Assembly: GCA_030220185.1 (NCBI GenBank)
Contig: JASPKZ010007247.1
Location: 1,135,501 to 1,199,500 of the forward strand
Source: Diploptera punctata
Taxonomy: Eukaryota; Arthropoda; Insecta; Blattodea; Blaberidae
DNA: 64,000 bases
Direction: 5' to 3'
The first letter of the stretch is position 1; each line of letters opens with the position of its first letter. The notes beneath the pieces were generated by a model. That model made no database searches and was not told where the DNA came from. It saw nothing but the letters and a program-made list of their open reading frames with translations. Positions 1 through 10,112 of the stretch are shown piece by piece. The position numbers and the translations under genes were made by a program.

Positions 1-248
1 TTCTATACATGATTAAAAAAAATGTGGGGTCAGGATTTTTAAACTGACCCAAACCATCTGGCGGCACCGTGGTTCTGGGTTCTACTCAGCCTCTAACATA
101 AATGAATACCAGACGCTTGTTCTGGGGGTAAACGCGACCGTCTTGCTGGGCTGACAACCCGGCTGACATCAAGTGCCGATTGTCTAGAAAAAGTGGGAGC
201 CTTAACCTCCTAACATCCCAAGGGCCTCCTAAAGCTTGTAGTGGTATC
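1..248. other. Unassigned stretch
   Basis: No open frame or recognised repeat end. The moderately GC-rich part (about 60-240) may be an interspersed repeat, but I see no second copy here. Confidence 0.3.
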
Positions 249-250
249 AC

Positions 251-808
251 TTTACTTACTTACTTACTTACTTACTCACTGGCACTATCGAACCCGTAGG
301 TTCATGGCCGTGCGGACATAAGCTCTCCATACATCCCTATCCTGAGCTAATGCTTTCCAATCAATCCCTGTATAATCTACTTCCCTCAAATCATAGTTAA
401 TGTTATTCTCCCACCTCATTCTTGGTCTACCAACTGGCCGTTATCCCTCTGGTTTTCCTACAAGAAGCTTCCATGCAAGTCTTTCATACGTGCAACATGT
501 CCTGCCCATCGCAGTCTACGAGACTTAACTGTTCTTATTATATCTGGCTTCCTATAAAGACCATGTAGTTCATTGTTATGTTGTCTTCTCCATTCACCTG
601 TCTGTTCATCTCTCTTTGGTCCAAAAATTTTCCTAAGTACTTTATTCTCAAATACTTGTAATCTCCTTTCCCCCCTTAAAGTAAGAGTCCATGTTTCGCA
701 CCCATATAATATAACTGGTAGAATAATAGTTTAATATATTTTCAGTTTAAAGTTTTTTGAAAGGAGTTGGGACATCAAGAGTCTCTGCAAGGCATAATAG
801 CACGCATT
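251..808 (-). mobile_element. RTE-type LINE, 5'-truncated 3' end
   Basis: Antisense copy of the commonest LINE in the window. It starts with the ACTT/GTAA simple-repeat tail at 251-282. Read on the minus strand it encodes the end of the reverse transcriptase polyprotein (YGCETWTLT, then LRWAGHVARM-like, GRPRMRWENNI-like and DVWRA blocks), degraded by frameshifts and substitutions. The GTAA tail, 5' truncation and C-terminal blocks match RTE-clade elements. It is a dead copy; family assignment is by motif only. Confidence 0.8.
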
Positions 809-1242
809 CTTTACTTACTTTAAAAAAAGTCGATTAAGATATTAATATAACCTCTAAGATTAGTGACAAATCGGTACCAATAAGTTACATACTTACATCA
901 AATGGTTGCAATACGTATGATGAGCGAAAAGTAGTCCCTCTTACACACTTGCCATAATTAGATTGAATTTCGTATTTTATTCGGCAAGAGGATTTTTTTC
1001 TATGAAAACAATTTCTACGAATCTGTATCAATTATTGTTAATTAACCTGAAATTAGTATCAATTCATAACTGAAAGTTAATTTGTACAATTAACTTAAAC
1101 ATGAAATAAATACTGACCTGGAAACTGTGATTCACGTTTTTGATGCTACACTCAGCAAAACTGAGGTCCGTCAGATCTATCTCGTCGAAAATCACAGCCT
1201 ATAAGCAAGGAAACATAACATGTTCAAGATTATACAAATTCA
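809..1242. other. Unassigned AT-rich stretch
   Basis: No coding frame or recognised repeat. Confidence 0.3.
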
Positions 1243-1451
1243 CAACTGAGGGGTTCAGAACAAAAGTGGACCAAGTACAAATTTTTACTCTTTTGAGAAA
1301 ACTGATATAAAGTTAAAGTAATACATTTAATTACATATTAAACATTTTTTTTCAATTAAAAAGAACAAATAAAATACTTGGTTCACTATTGCTCTGAAGA
1401 ATTATTGATATTTTGAACCAAATTTACATAAAAACTAGGATTTTTCAAATG

Positions 1452-1829
1452 TCCACCGCTGTGGTCTCGAGGTAGCGTGCTGCCTTGTCACGCAGCGGGC
1501 CCGGGTTCGATCCCCGGTTGGGAAGTTTTTCTGGGTGAGGTTTTTATTGGGGTTTTTCTTCACCTGTAAGACAAATGTCAGGAAAACTTTAAGGCGCAAA
1601 CGGTCCCCGAAATCATGACCATCGCAATCATCATCATTCATATTCATCTTATGATTAAGCTTAGGATTAGGGACTCTCCTGGCGCACCACTATCATCATC
1701 ATTGCCTATCATATCATCGGGGCAACGTAACCCCGCCTTCCAGGCGCCCCAACCTCAGAAGTGGGTTATAAGTACACCATGCCAGGAGAGAAACTAGGAA
1801 TGTCGAAAGACAACCTGGGACATTTGCAA
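1452..1829 (+). mobile_element. SINE, tRNA-headed, tail type B
   Basis: Nearly full-length copy of the dominant SINE. The tRNA-like head has a Pol III A box (TGGTCTCGAGG) and B box (GGTTCGATCCC), then a shared middle (GTAAGACAAATGTCAGGAAAAC and following) and the type-B tail (CATATTCATCTT, CTCTCCTGGCGC, CGTAACCCCGCC, GCCAGGAGAG). It has no coding capacity. Short inverted sequence (GGGGTTCAGA..AAAAGTGGACCAAG at 1252-1282, complement at about 1846-1872) flanks it and may mark an older host repeat. Confidence 0.85.
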
Positions 1830-1885
1830 AAAAAGAAAACAATTTTGAACTTGGTCCACTTTTGCTCTGAACCCCTCAATTGAGG

Positions 1886-2219
1886 GTTTATTGAGGAGTA
1901 CTCTAAAGATAAAAATATACAAACTGTGTACAAGGGCGTAACTCAAGTAAGGGAACAAGAATATTTTATTATTTATCACACCACTTCGTTAGAATTTCTG
2001 ATTCACATACATTAGGCACTCGATTCTATCAGCACATTGTCTTTTATATCCCTCCTCATCACTACCTATTACTCGAAACCTTTTACAGAGTCTCTTCTAC
2101 AACATGGAATTCTCTTCCATCTTACGTCAGAGATTGGTAAACTTTTTAATAATTTATCAGTATAAAAAAAAGAACAGAAACATCTCACTAATAGTATTTT
2201 TCAAACAATTAAAATTTTA
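1886..2219. other. Unassigned stretch
   Basis: AT-rich, no recognised content. Confidence 0.3.
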
Positions 2220-2566
2220 TGTTGGAAATCGTGTCCTTATTTATAGTTGAGTATTATGTGGTGATGTTTTCTACACGGTCCATTACTTTGGAGCTATTTT
2301 TCTGATTGGTGTCACTGGCGTAAGTCATGGGTTTTATTCTCGTGTTATATAATGCCAGAATCCAAATTTTATTAATCTTCATAGTTTCTTCTTTTTTTTT
2401 CTATGAAGATTAATAAAATTTGGATTCCGGCATTATATAACACGAGAATAAAACCCATGACTTACGCCAGTGACAACCAATCAGAAAAATAGCTCCAAAG
2501 TAACGGACCGTGTAGAAAACATCACCACACAATACTCAACTATAGATAAGGACACGATTTCCAACA
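2220..2566. repeat. Long palindrome, about 165-bp arms
   Basis: The left arm (2220-2384) and right arm (2401-2566) are near-perfect reverse complements around a 16-nt pyrimidine-rich spacer. Only scattered mismatches are visible, for example CCAGAATCC against GGATTCCGG. The right arm continues directly into the hammerhead-like motif at 2624-2664, so the palindrome looks like two head-to-head copies of the 3' part of one Penelope-like retroelement, the left one truncated. Confidence 0.85.
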
Positions 2567-2730
2567 CACAACCAGTCTACAGCCGACATTTGAAGAGTTA
2601 AGAAGTCAAAGAACACGCAGAATCTCCTGAGGATGTCTACCACAGTAGTAGACGAAACGTCGAGTTTTAATAAAACCAGACCACGGCCATTTAGCCCGAA
2701 AGACATTAAATACATGAATTAAAAGTTTGT
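2401..2730 (+). mobile_element. Penelope-like element 3' remnant
   Basis: Named from the hammerhead-like hairpin and the palindromic organisation; no reverse transcriptase or GIY-YIG coding is present. The unit runs from the right palindrome arm through the hairpin to about 2730; its 3' edge is not fixed by a duplication. Confidence 0.45.
2624..2664 (+). ncRNA. Hammerhead-ribozyme-like motif (Penelope-like 3' end)
   Basis: In order: CTC (2624-2626), CTGAGGA (2627-2633, fits core CUGANGA), an extra T, a hairpin GTCTAC (2635-2640)/GTAGAC (2648-2653), GAAA (2654-2657), CGTC, then GAG (2662-2664) pairing with CTC. Penelope-like elements are known to carry minimal type I hammerheads with almost no stem III, and this arrangement resembles them. 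The extra base before stem II and the missing stem III make self-cleavage of a single copy uncertain. Confidence 0.55.
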
Positions 2731-2929
2731 TTTTTTCCTTTATTTAATAAAAATGGTAATACGACATCAATATTTCTACCTAATATTTTAATAAATAAGC
2801 GATAGATTAATTCATTACAGTTTATTACCTTCTTTGTACTTTTTTATGTAGGGGCATATAGTAGATTCGAGCTGTTATTCCTTTGTGTACATATTCTTTT
2901 ATCAGTTTTATTTCAATTGTCTTTAATTT

Positions 2930-3082
2930 TATTGTATTGTTAGACATTATTTTTATGTTTGAACAGTTTGGCCAAATAATTGTTTAGTATGTGATATTAT
3001 TGTGTATTTTGTGTTTGAATGTAACATATGTTTGTCCTGGCGAGTGGAAGAGAAGGCCACCATGCTAAATAAATAAATAAAA
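2930..3082 (+). mobile_element. Jockey-type LINE 3' tail
   Basis: Ends with GAGTGGAAGAGAAGGCC followed by (AAAT)n, closely resembling the 3' UTR ends near 19.75, 25.85 and 40.8 kb but with a different terminal repeat and without the second half of their AAGGCC hairpin. Only 3' UTR remains. Confidence 0.55.
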
Positions 3083-4198
3083 TTATGATATATTGTATTA
3101 ATTTATCTTCTTATGGTACAATTATTTAAATTTCTGTTAGAATATTACTAATTAATGTTAAATATTTAGTTGGCTCTAATAGGTTCAAATAGTGATGGGT
3201 GGTCTATTTAGAGAAAGAATAACATACCAGTATATAACAATCTTCAACTCCTTCCTCGGAATATATTTGATATCACGGTTCCTAATATCCACCATGTTTT
3301 CGAAGAAGCTAAAGAGTATTGTTAGATTGGCTTACGTCATTTTTAAGAAGAGTAGAATTTTGAAAGATGCTAATCCCCTCCCTAATTGACGTCACTATTT
3401 GTAGATAGGCCACAAAATCATTCTCAATAGTCCTATATTTCATACCTAAAGATGTAATTTTTAATAATATTGCTCATTTGCTGCAACAACGTCATAACTA
3501 AAAAAAATGTCAATTTTAATTTATTGGTACTACACGAAAGACAAAACTCAGCTCTATATTCAGGAAGAACGTCATAAGCTATTGTATACAATGAGGTGGT
3601 ATAATAATTTGATATTTACGACAAATACTGGCAAAGGTACATGGATTTCAAGCTTTTAAATGCTTCTCCTGAAAAACTATGTTTTTTGAGTTATGACGAT
3701 TTTACAGCAAATGAGCGATATGTAAGATATACAATTTTATTTTGTTTTTACAATATAAATTGCAAAATTCAATCCAACGCATATTATCTTGCAAGATTAC
3801 TGAAGTGACGTGAATTTTACTTACGGAAGATTTAAAAATGTAAATTGAGAATTTAAAACTTCTTCAATCTGAAGAAAAACTCACAAATACATTTGTTGTA
3901 ACAAATAAATCAACGAATAATGAATCTATGATACAACAGCTCTGAAGAGCCAAGGGCGACTGAATTGGCTGCCACTGGCTAGAAGAATACAGTACAGGGA
4001 ATCATGTGATTAATCTAACGCAATACATCAATCTTAATTCCAGGTTTCTTAGTCTGATACTTCTCTATTCCTAACTCTGATTGCAGAAGTAAAAATTATA
4101 AATATATTTAAAGGCCCATTTCGACGAATAAAATAATGAATAAATGAGGCTGAGTGAACCCCATTCCAGACTATACACAAAGAAAAATTGATAAGATA
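3083..4198. other. Unassigned stretch with a short inverted repeat
   Basis: No convincing gene. GCTCATTTGCTG..CGTCATAACT (about 3472-3502) recurs inverted at about 3690-3718 around a 190-bp spacer, perhaps an old MITE. Confidence 0.35.
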
Positions 4199-4650
4199 TT
4201 AGCTAATACCCAGCGTGTGCTGATGAGCCTAAATAAATGGATTGTGTTTTTAAGTTTAGTTGAATATGTTAAAAGAAAACTAATCATAAATGTATATAGC
4301 AATTAATTTTAGATACCCCGTGTTGATTACCCGGCGTTGCCCAGGAATCTTCTTGGCAGAAATGAGCTGAAAGACAAAAATGTTATTCTGAATGATCCGT
4401 AAAAGAATACCCGTTCTGCGCTGCTAAGCTTACCCGGGAATCTACTCATCCCGATCTTCTTGCCATCAATGAGCTGAAAGACAAAAATGGTTATTGTGTG
4501 TTATCCGTAAACGATAGACATATGCTGTCCCGGACTTTTTTTGTAGATTTTTTATAGATATCATTTCTGCGAACATTAATTTGGTGTATTTTTTTATGGT
4601 TTAGGCAGTGTAAGCCATTTAAGCGTCCAAGAAGCTACTTTTTTAGTGCA
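4199..4650 (-). mobile_element. Helitron family B, non-autonomous, minus strand
   Basis: On the minus strand it ends ..GGGTATTAG-CTAA followed by T, matching the Helitron 3' rule (CTRR, insertion before T), with a decayed hairpin just inside. It contains two imperfect copies of the internal unit around ATGAGCTGAAAGACAAAAATG. The 5' end is not identified. No Rep-helicase coding. Confidence 0.65.
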
Positions 4651-4818
4651 CCAATGCCCTTTTTCTTTTTTAACTCCGGCCCTATAGTACGTAGAGTAAT
4701 ATGTTATATATGTTAAATGTTCCAGAAAAATTCGCTATATGATGGGGGGGGGAACATTGAAATCAGTAGTTTTTGTGTCCATAAAGGACAAACAGACTGG
4801 CAGACAAATAGACACTCA

Positions 4819-5362
4819 TCTTAATATATAAACATTTCGTGTCACGTTGTTTGTCCGCGATGGAATCCTAAACTATTGAACCGATTTTAATAAAATTTTG
4901 CACACTGTGTGCAATTTGATCCAACTTGAGACTTAGGGTAGTTTATAACAAAATTTATAGTCGCATTATTTTTTATTGCAAATTATTTGTTTATTATTTA
5001 ACAAAGAGTTATAATTATCTGTGAGTTCCATACGATTCTAACAGATAGCGGTGTAATTATCTGTGAGTTCCATACGATTCTAACAGATGACGGTGTAAGG
5101 TAATTTGGTAAGGTAATTGGTTTATTATTTAACAAAGAGAGATCCAGATGGCTGTGCTTTTTGTTGCAACCGCGAATTTCAACTGAATTACAAATATTGA
5201 TTATTTCATAATTTAAGTGTGTTCAGTGTTTATATTTTATTTTCAATATTATTAATTTCGTGTGTAAGTATTAGTTTTAAGTAATCTGGCTGAAAGACAG
5301 CAACTTAATTTAAATTTTTAACGTATACCTTAGCCACAGCAACGCGTGGCCGGGACTTCTAG
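4819..5362 (+). mobile_element. Helitron family A, complete non-autonomous copy
   Basis: Starts TCTTAATATATA at 4819 after an A. It ends with the hairpin GCCAC (5333-5337)/GTGGC (5346-5350), then CGGGACTT and CTAG (5359-5362) before a T. These are the hallmark Helitron termini: 5' TC, subterminal 3' hairpin, CTRR, A|T target, no duplication. It is 544 bp and non-coding. A 42-bp segment is tandemly duplicated inside (5012-5095). A reverse copy lies at 62230-62676. Confidence 0.85.
5012..5095 (+). repeat. 42-bp tandem duplication in Helitron A
   Basis: Two adjacent units (5012-5053, 5054-5095) starting TAATTATCTGTGAGTTCC, differing by a couple of bases near the end. The 62.2-62.7 kb copy lacks the duplication. 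Confidence 0.9.
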
Positions 5363-5395
5363 TTTTTATATAATATAAAGATAGCCGAGAAATGA

Positions 5396-5445
5396 GACTG
5401 AGACTCTAGGGTCAGACATGCTAACCATTACACCATAAAATTGTC
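5396..5445 (-). pseudogene. tRNA 5'-half-like fragment
   Basis: The minus strand reads TATGGTGTAATGGTTAGCAT, like the acceptor/D-arm region of Gln/Glu-type tRNAs with an A box. No B box or acceptor partner follows. Confidence 0.4.
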
Positions 5446-5881
5446 ATTTTTAATTCATAATGTAATTTCATTGTAGTGTGAGTAGGCTGAGGAACTGTAT
5501 ACTCAACTAAATATTACGTACAGTGTCCATATTTTCGTGTTGCTTGGCTTCACCACACAACCGGATCACGACCTATTTCACGCGACACGCACTCGCCTGC
5601 TTAAATTAGCAAATTACTTTCACATCTAATTCGTTTTCCAGAGCAGCTACTGTACTGCGTGCCCCTTAAATAAGTGGGAAAACCAGAATCCTCAGGGGAA
5701 ACGATGTATTTTTTTATTCTGTTGTAACTGGAATCTAGATTATTTTTATATATTTCTCGTTATATGCTTGACAATGCTTCACAACATACTGGCTGACCTA
5801 TTCTATATATACTCGTAAATAAATTATTATTTACAATAAAAATTAATGCATTACCATCTTATCCTCTCAAATTTAAATAGA
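5446..5881. other. Unassigned stretch
   Basis: No gene or recognised repeat. Confidence 0.3.

Positions 5882-5947
<66 letters not shown>
5882..5947 (+). repeat. (AAT)n microsatellite
   Basis: Uninterrupted except for one AAC. It directly precedes a LINE fragment that itself ends in an (ATA)n tail, so it may be the tail of an earlier insertion used as target. Confidence 0.95.
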
Positions 5948-5949
<2 letters not shown>

Positions 5950-6297
5950 CCTATGGTAGTGAAACATGGACACTAAAAAGACAACATGAAAGCAGAATAA
6001 CGGCTTGTGAAATGAGATTCATGCGCAGAACAGCGGGTTACACCAGATGGGATCGGAAAAGGAACACCGATATCTTAAAAGAATTGAAGACTACGCCAAT
6101 TTTGGAATATATTAAACAGTACCAACTAAATTGGAAACACCATCTTGAAAGAATGAGTTCAAATCGGATCCCCAAAGCTGTTTATAATTATATACCAAGA
6201 GGACGAAGATCACTGGGCCGTCCTATGAAACGCTGGAGGGAAAGTTTTCTATAGGATCGTAACAGGCCTTGGCCTAATACTTGGAAGGAAGAAGAAG

Positions 6298-6357
<60 letters not shown>

Positions 6358-6358
6358 G
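5946..6358 (+). mobile_element. RTE-related LINE 3' fragment with (ATA)n tail
   Basis: An open frame at 5946-6254 gives 102 residues of LINE polyprotein C-terminus: YGSETWTLK, EMRFMRRTAGYT, RKRNTDILKEL, HHLERM, then RGRRSLGRPMKRW. These blocks are typical of the C-terminus of RTE-type proteins. It ends in (ATA)n at 6298-6358. It is a different subfamily from the GTAA-tailed elements. Truncated at 5', no RT catalytic core. Confidence 0.75.
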
Positions 6359-6454
6359 CTTTATTTTACCGAGATTGATAAAGGCTAAATTCAATTAACT
6401 TAAACCTGAAGATAAATTTCACAAGGCACAGCCATTCACTTTTTCCTAACATTA

Positions 6455-6737
6455 ACTAACTCACTGGCACTATTAAACCCGTAGGTTCATGGCCGCGCGG
6501 ACATAAGCTCTCAATATCCTGAGCTAATATTTTCCAATCATCCCCTGTATAATCTACTTACCTCAAATCATGGTTAATTTTATTCTCCAACTTCATTCTT
6601 GGTCTACCAACTGGGCGTTTTCCTCGATTTTCCTACAAGAATCTTCCATGCATCTCTTTCATTCCCCATTCGTGTCACATAACCTGTCCATCGCAGTCAT
6701 CGAGACTTATCTACTCTTATTATATTTGATTTCCTAT
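6455..6737 (-). mobile_element. RTE-type LINE 3' fragment, antisense
   Basis: Copy of the GTAA-tailed family in minus orientation with internal losses. Its 5' side abuts the 5' side of the plus-strand copy at 6738, forming a head-to-head pair. Confidence 0.75.
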
Positions 6738-7300
6738 ATTCTGGAAATGCGTGCTATTATGCATTGTAGAGACTTTTGATGTCCCAACTTCTTTCAAAAA
6801 ACTTTAAACTGAAAATATATAAAACTATTATTCTACCAGTTATATTATATGGTGAGAAACATGGACTCTTACTTTAAGGGAGGAAAGGAGATTACGAGTA
6901 TTTGAGAATAAAGTACTTAGGAAATTTTTTGGACCAAAGAGAGATGAACAGACAGGTGAATGGAGAAGACTACATAACAATGGTCTACATGGTCTTTATA
7001 AGAAGCCAGATACAATGAGAACAGTTAAGTCTCGTAGACTGCGATGGGCAGGACATATGGCACGTATGGGGAATGGAAGACGTGCATGGAAGCTACTTGT
7101 AGAAAAACCAGCGGGAATACACCCAGTTGATAGACCAAGAATGAGGTGGGAGAATAACATTAACTATGATTTCAAGGAAGTATATTATACATGGAATGAT
7201 TGGAAAGCATTAGCTCAGGACAGGGATGTATGAGGAGCTTATGTTCACGCTGTCATGGACATACGGGTTCGATAGTGCTAGTTAGTAAGTAAGTAAGTAA
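6738..7300 (+). mobile_element. RTE-type LINE 3' fragment, sense
   Basis: Runs from the AATGCGTGCTATTATG region to the tail (AGTAAGTAAGTAAGTAAA, about 7283-7300). A 72-codon frame at 7015-7233 keeps LRWAGHMARMGN, a PRMRWENNINYD-like block and KALAQDRDV. A two-base loss in the YGCETW region and an early stop (DV* instead of DVWRA) show it is dead. Confidence 0.8.
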
Positions 7301-7317
7301 ATATGTATAAAAATGAA

Positions 7318-7545
7318 GTAGTTCTCTGATATGTAGTCTTCTCCTTTTGCCTGTCTGTTCATCTCTCTTTGGTCCAAAAAGTTTCCTGAGAACTTTATTC
7401 TCAAATACTCGTAATCTTTTCTCCTCCCTTGAAGTAAGAGTCCATGTTTCGCATCCATAAAATAGAACTGGGAGAATAACAATTTTATATATATATTCAG
7501 ATTAATGTTTTTAAGAGAAGTTGGAACAAGAGTCCCTGTAATGAG
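7318..7545 (-). mobile_element. RTE-type LINE internal fragment, antisense
   Basis: Minus-strand match to the YGCETWTL..EERR..FENKVLRK..KRDEQTG part of the same LINE; lacks the 3' end and tail. Confidence 0.7.
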
Positions 7546-7880
7546 CGAAGGTTGAACTCAAGCGAAAATTTAAAATTCGCTTTAGCCGCCACAATTTTCT
7601 ATTTTTCCCAACAAAACTCGGATATGCTATTAGAATAAAACGAGACAGGTATCGAAATCTGACCATTAGAATTGGGGGTTTATCAGAAACCCGAAATTAA
7701 AAATGTTCTTGCCGCCTCCATGCTTGTTTTCTCGCAACGTAACTGCATCCATATGATTTAATTAACAAAAAGTATATAATCTGCAAACCAGCAAGATCGG
7801 AAGATGAATTCAACTTGCTGAAAAATTCGCTTTGTTTTCGCAGTTCCAGCGTGACAGACTTTTTAAATAGGTGTATATTG
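7546..7880. other. Unassigned stretch
   Basis: No gene or repeat recognised. Confidence 0.3.
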
Positions 7881-8198
7881 CAGCAGGCCCGGGTTGGATC
7901 CCTGGTCGAGACAGTTTTTCTGTGTGAGGTTTTTATCTGGGTTTTCCCTCACCTGTAAGACAAATGTCAGGAAAACTTTAAGGCCCAAACGGTCCCCGAA
8001 ATCATATGGCCATCATCATCATCATCATAATCCTTATCATCATCATCATCCTTATCATCATCATCATCCTTCATCGGTGTGGAAAGCAACTGGTAGCTAC
8101 CACACCTACAATTCCCTAGTAAAGCTGCAAGCATAGCATAAAAATGCTATGACTGCAGTGAAGGACCTGCCTTCGGGCAGAATTACTATGGATGGATA
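7881..8198 (+). mobile_element. SINE, tail type A, head truncated
   Basis: Begins within the tRNA-like head just before the B box (GGGTTGGATCCC), then the shared middle and type-A tail: expanded CATCAT repeats, GTGTGGAAAGCAACTGG, CTAGTAAAGCTGCAAGC, CTTCGGGCAGAATTACTATG, GGATGG end. Confidence 0.85.
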
Positions 8199-8306
8199 TT
8201 ACACCTGTAAATATTACATTTTGAATATGGTTACCTTATAATATAATTAATATTTAAAGGAAGTGACACTATATGAGGTTTATTTTAATTAACAAATAGA
8301 GTTAGG

Positions 8307-8469
8307 TTTAACACCTCACCTCATAATTGTAGATTTCTGGAAGACTTGTTTGGATAGTTCTTTGTATAATTTTTAGTTCCATTTAAATGTTAGATAGAAC
8401 TGAAAATTTTACGAAAAAGTATCGAAACTAGTCTTCGAGAAATCTACAATTATGAGGTGAGGTGTTAAA
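8307..8469. mobile_element. Hairpin MITE
   Basis: 163 bp with inverted repeats of at least 33 bp (TTTAACACCTCACCTCATAA and onward) at each end and partial pairing further in. Another end of the family lies at 58913-58950, and a related CCTCACCTCA string at 8554-8563. Non-coding. Confidence 0.75.
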
Positions 8470-8486
8470 TCCAACTATTTATAACT

Positions 8487-8489
<3 letters not shown>

Positions 8490-8540
<51 letters not shown>
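8490..8540. repeat. (AT)n microsatellite
   Basis: About 25 AT units next to the hairpin MITE. Confidence 0.95.
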
Positions 8541-8541
<1 letters not shown>

Positions 8542-8815
8542 CAAAACATGAGGACCTCACCTCACACCACTGGCACATGGCAGCTATCAATTACAAGAAC
8601 AACCCTCCCGAGTTAACAATGACATTGTGCTGTTTCTAGACGTGTGTCTCTTTTGTCCAATGCTATTTAAAGGATTACAAGATGGGTTGCCTTTTGTTCT
8701 CAGGAATTTTTGAATGGAGAAAAGAGGGGGTGATTCCAAGGTATTTCCAGGAACTGAGGTTCTTAAGATTTGGCGATAACTATACTTATGTCCGTAGTAA
8801 CCATTTGGGCGGTTA

Positions 8816-9573
8816 TCTAATATATAAAAATCAATGTCTGTTTGTTTGTTTGTTCGTATTCCATACCGTTGATCCAATTTTTTTTTTGCAAAATGTTCAG
8901 GAGATTCCCGGGATGAACATAGGCTATAAGAGAGTTGTGATATTCAACCCCTTCGTCCCTAAAAATCACCTTTTGTAGTGAAAAAGTGAAATAAAGTCCC
9001 TATTTTGACGTTTAAATGGCTTACGCTGCCTAAACCATAACAAGTACACAAAATTAATGTACACAGAATTTAACATCTCAAAAACCTCTACAAAAAAGTC
9101 CCAGACAGCATATGTTTATCTTTTACGGATAACTCACAATAACCATTTTTGTCTTTCATTGATGACAAGTCCACCGCTGTGGTCTCGAGGTAGCGTGCTG
9201 CCTTGTCACGCAGCGGACCCGGGTTCGATCCCCGGTCGGGGCAGTTTTTCTGGGTGAGGTTTTTATCGGGGTTTTTCCTCACCTGTAAGAGGCCCAAACG
9301 GTCCCCGAAATCGTATGACCATCATCCTTATCATTATCATCCTTCACCGGTGTGGAAAGCAACGGGAAGCTACCACACCTACACAATTCCCTAGTAAAGC
9401 TGCAAGCTATGATTGCAGTGAAGGACCTACCTTCGGGCAGAATTACTATGCATGCATTGATGACAAGAAGATCGGGATAAGTAGATTCCCGGGCAAGTAT
9501 AACAGCGCATGGCGGTGGTAAAAACACATCAACATTTATTTAGGAGTAGCAGGGCACGCCGGGTATTAGCTAG
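8816..9573 (+). mobile_element. Helitron family B copy interrupted by a SINE
   Basis: The 5' end TCTAATATATAAAAATCAAT at 8816 follows an A. The 3' end is a hairpin-like GGAGTAGCAGGGCACGCC, GGGTATTAG and CTAG (9570-9573) followed by T. The body has the family B segments (GGATGAACATAGGCTAT, TTACGCTGCCTAAACCATAA, AAGATCGGGATAAGTAG). A SINE with target duplication sits inside at 9170-9454. Confidence 0.8.
9170..9454 (+). mobile_element. SINE, tail type A, nested in Helitron
   Basis: Complete head (A and B boxes) to tail, flanked by a perfect 13-bp duplication CATTGATGACAAG (9157-9169 and 9455-9467). The tail has lost the CATAGCAT hairpin present in other type-A copies. The nesting dates it after the Helitron. 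Confidence 0.95.
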
Positions 9574-9750
9574 TAATAAATAAACAGAATAATTATTTTT
9601 TAAATAGGCTACATTAGTGTACTTTTGGGTAATTCCATTGTAACGTATACACATTTTACACACACTTTTTTCATATGAAGGGCTAGAGCAATAACAGGAT
9701 AAGCCACATATTGTTCTTTCTGAGATATAAGGATTTTAATGTTTTAAAAA

Positions 9751-10099
9751 GGTCCACCGCTGCCTTGTCACGAGTTCGATCCCCGGACCGGACAATTTTT
9801 CTGGGTGAGGTTTTTATCGGGATTTTTCCATACCTGTGAGACAAATGTCAGGAAAACTTTAAGGCCCAAACGGTCCCCGAAATCATATGGTCATCGCAAT
9901 CAATATCATTCATATTCATCTTAGATTAAGCTTAGGATTAGGGGCTCTCCTGGCGCACCAATATCATCATCATCCATATCATCGGGGCAACGTAACCCCG
10001 CCTTCCATTGCCCCAACCTCAGAAGTGGGTTACAATTACGCCATTGCCAGGAGAGAACACCAGAAATGTCTAAGGACAAAAACTAAGGGCTTTATAAAA
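9751..10099 (+). mobile_element. SINE, tail type B, head internally deleted
   Basis: Flanked by the 13-bp duplication AATGTTTTAAAAA (9738-9750, 10100-10112). The head reads TCCACCGCTGCCTTGTCACG, so the A-box region is missing, and part of the segment before the B box is gone too. The copy therefore probably lacks promoter function. Confidence 0.9.
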
Positions 10100-10112
10100 A
10101 ATGTTTTAAAAA

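Noticed and set aside
3192..3389. 65-residue hydrophobic frame
   Set aside because: Short, AT-rich, no recognised motif or supporting gene structure.
6188..6394. Poly-Leu open frames at 6188-6394 and 19730-19975
   Set aside because: Translations of (ATA)n/(ATT)n LINE tails.
7894..8136. Open frames with runs of His or Asp/Asn residues, as here and at 11394-11651, 43864-44103, 54091-54312
   Set aside because: They are translations of the dominant SINE and its CATCAT block; the same frames recur wherever the SINE lies.
9057..9257. Candidate small proteins in Helitron B copies (also 18151-18534, 8587-8978)
   Set aside because: The frames follow the repeated non-coding Helitron body and break between copies; no Rep or helicase motif.
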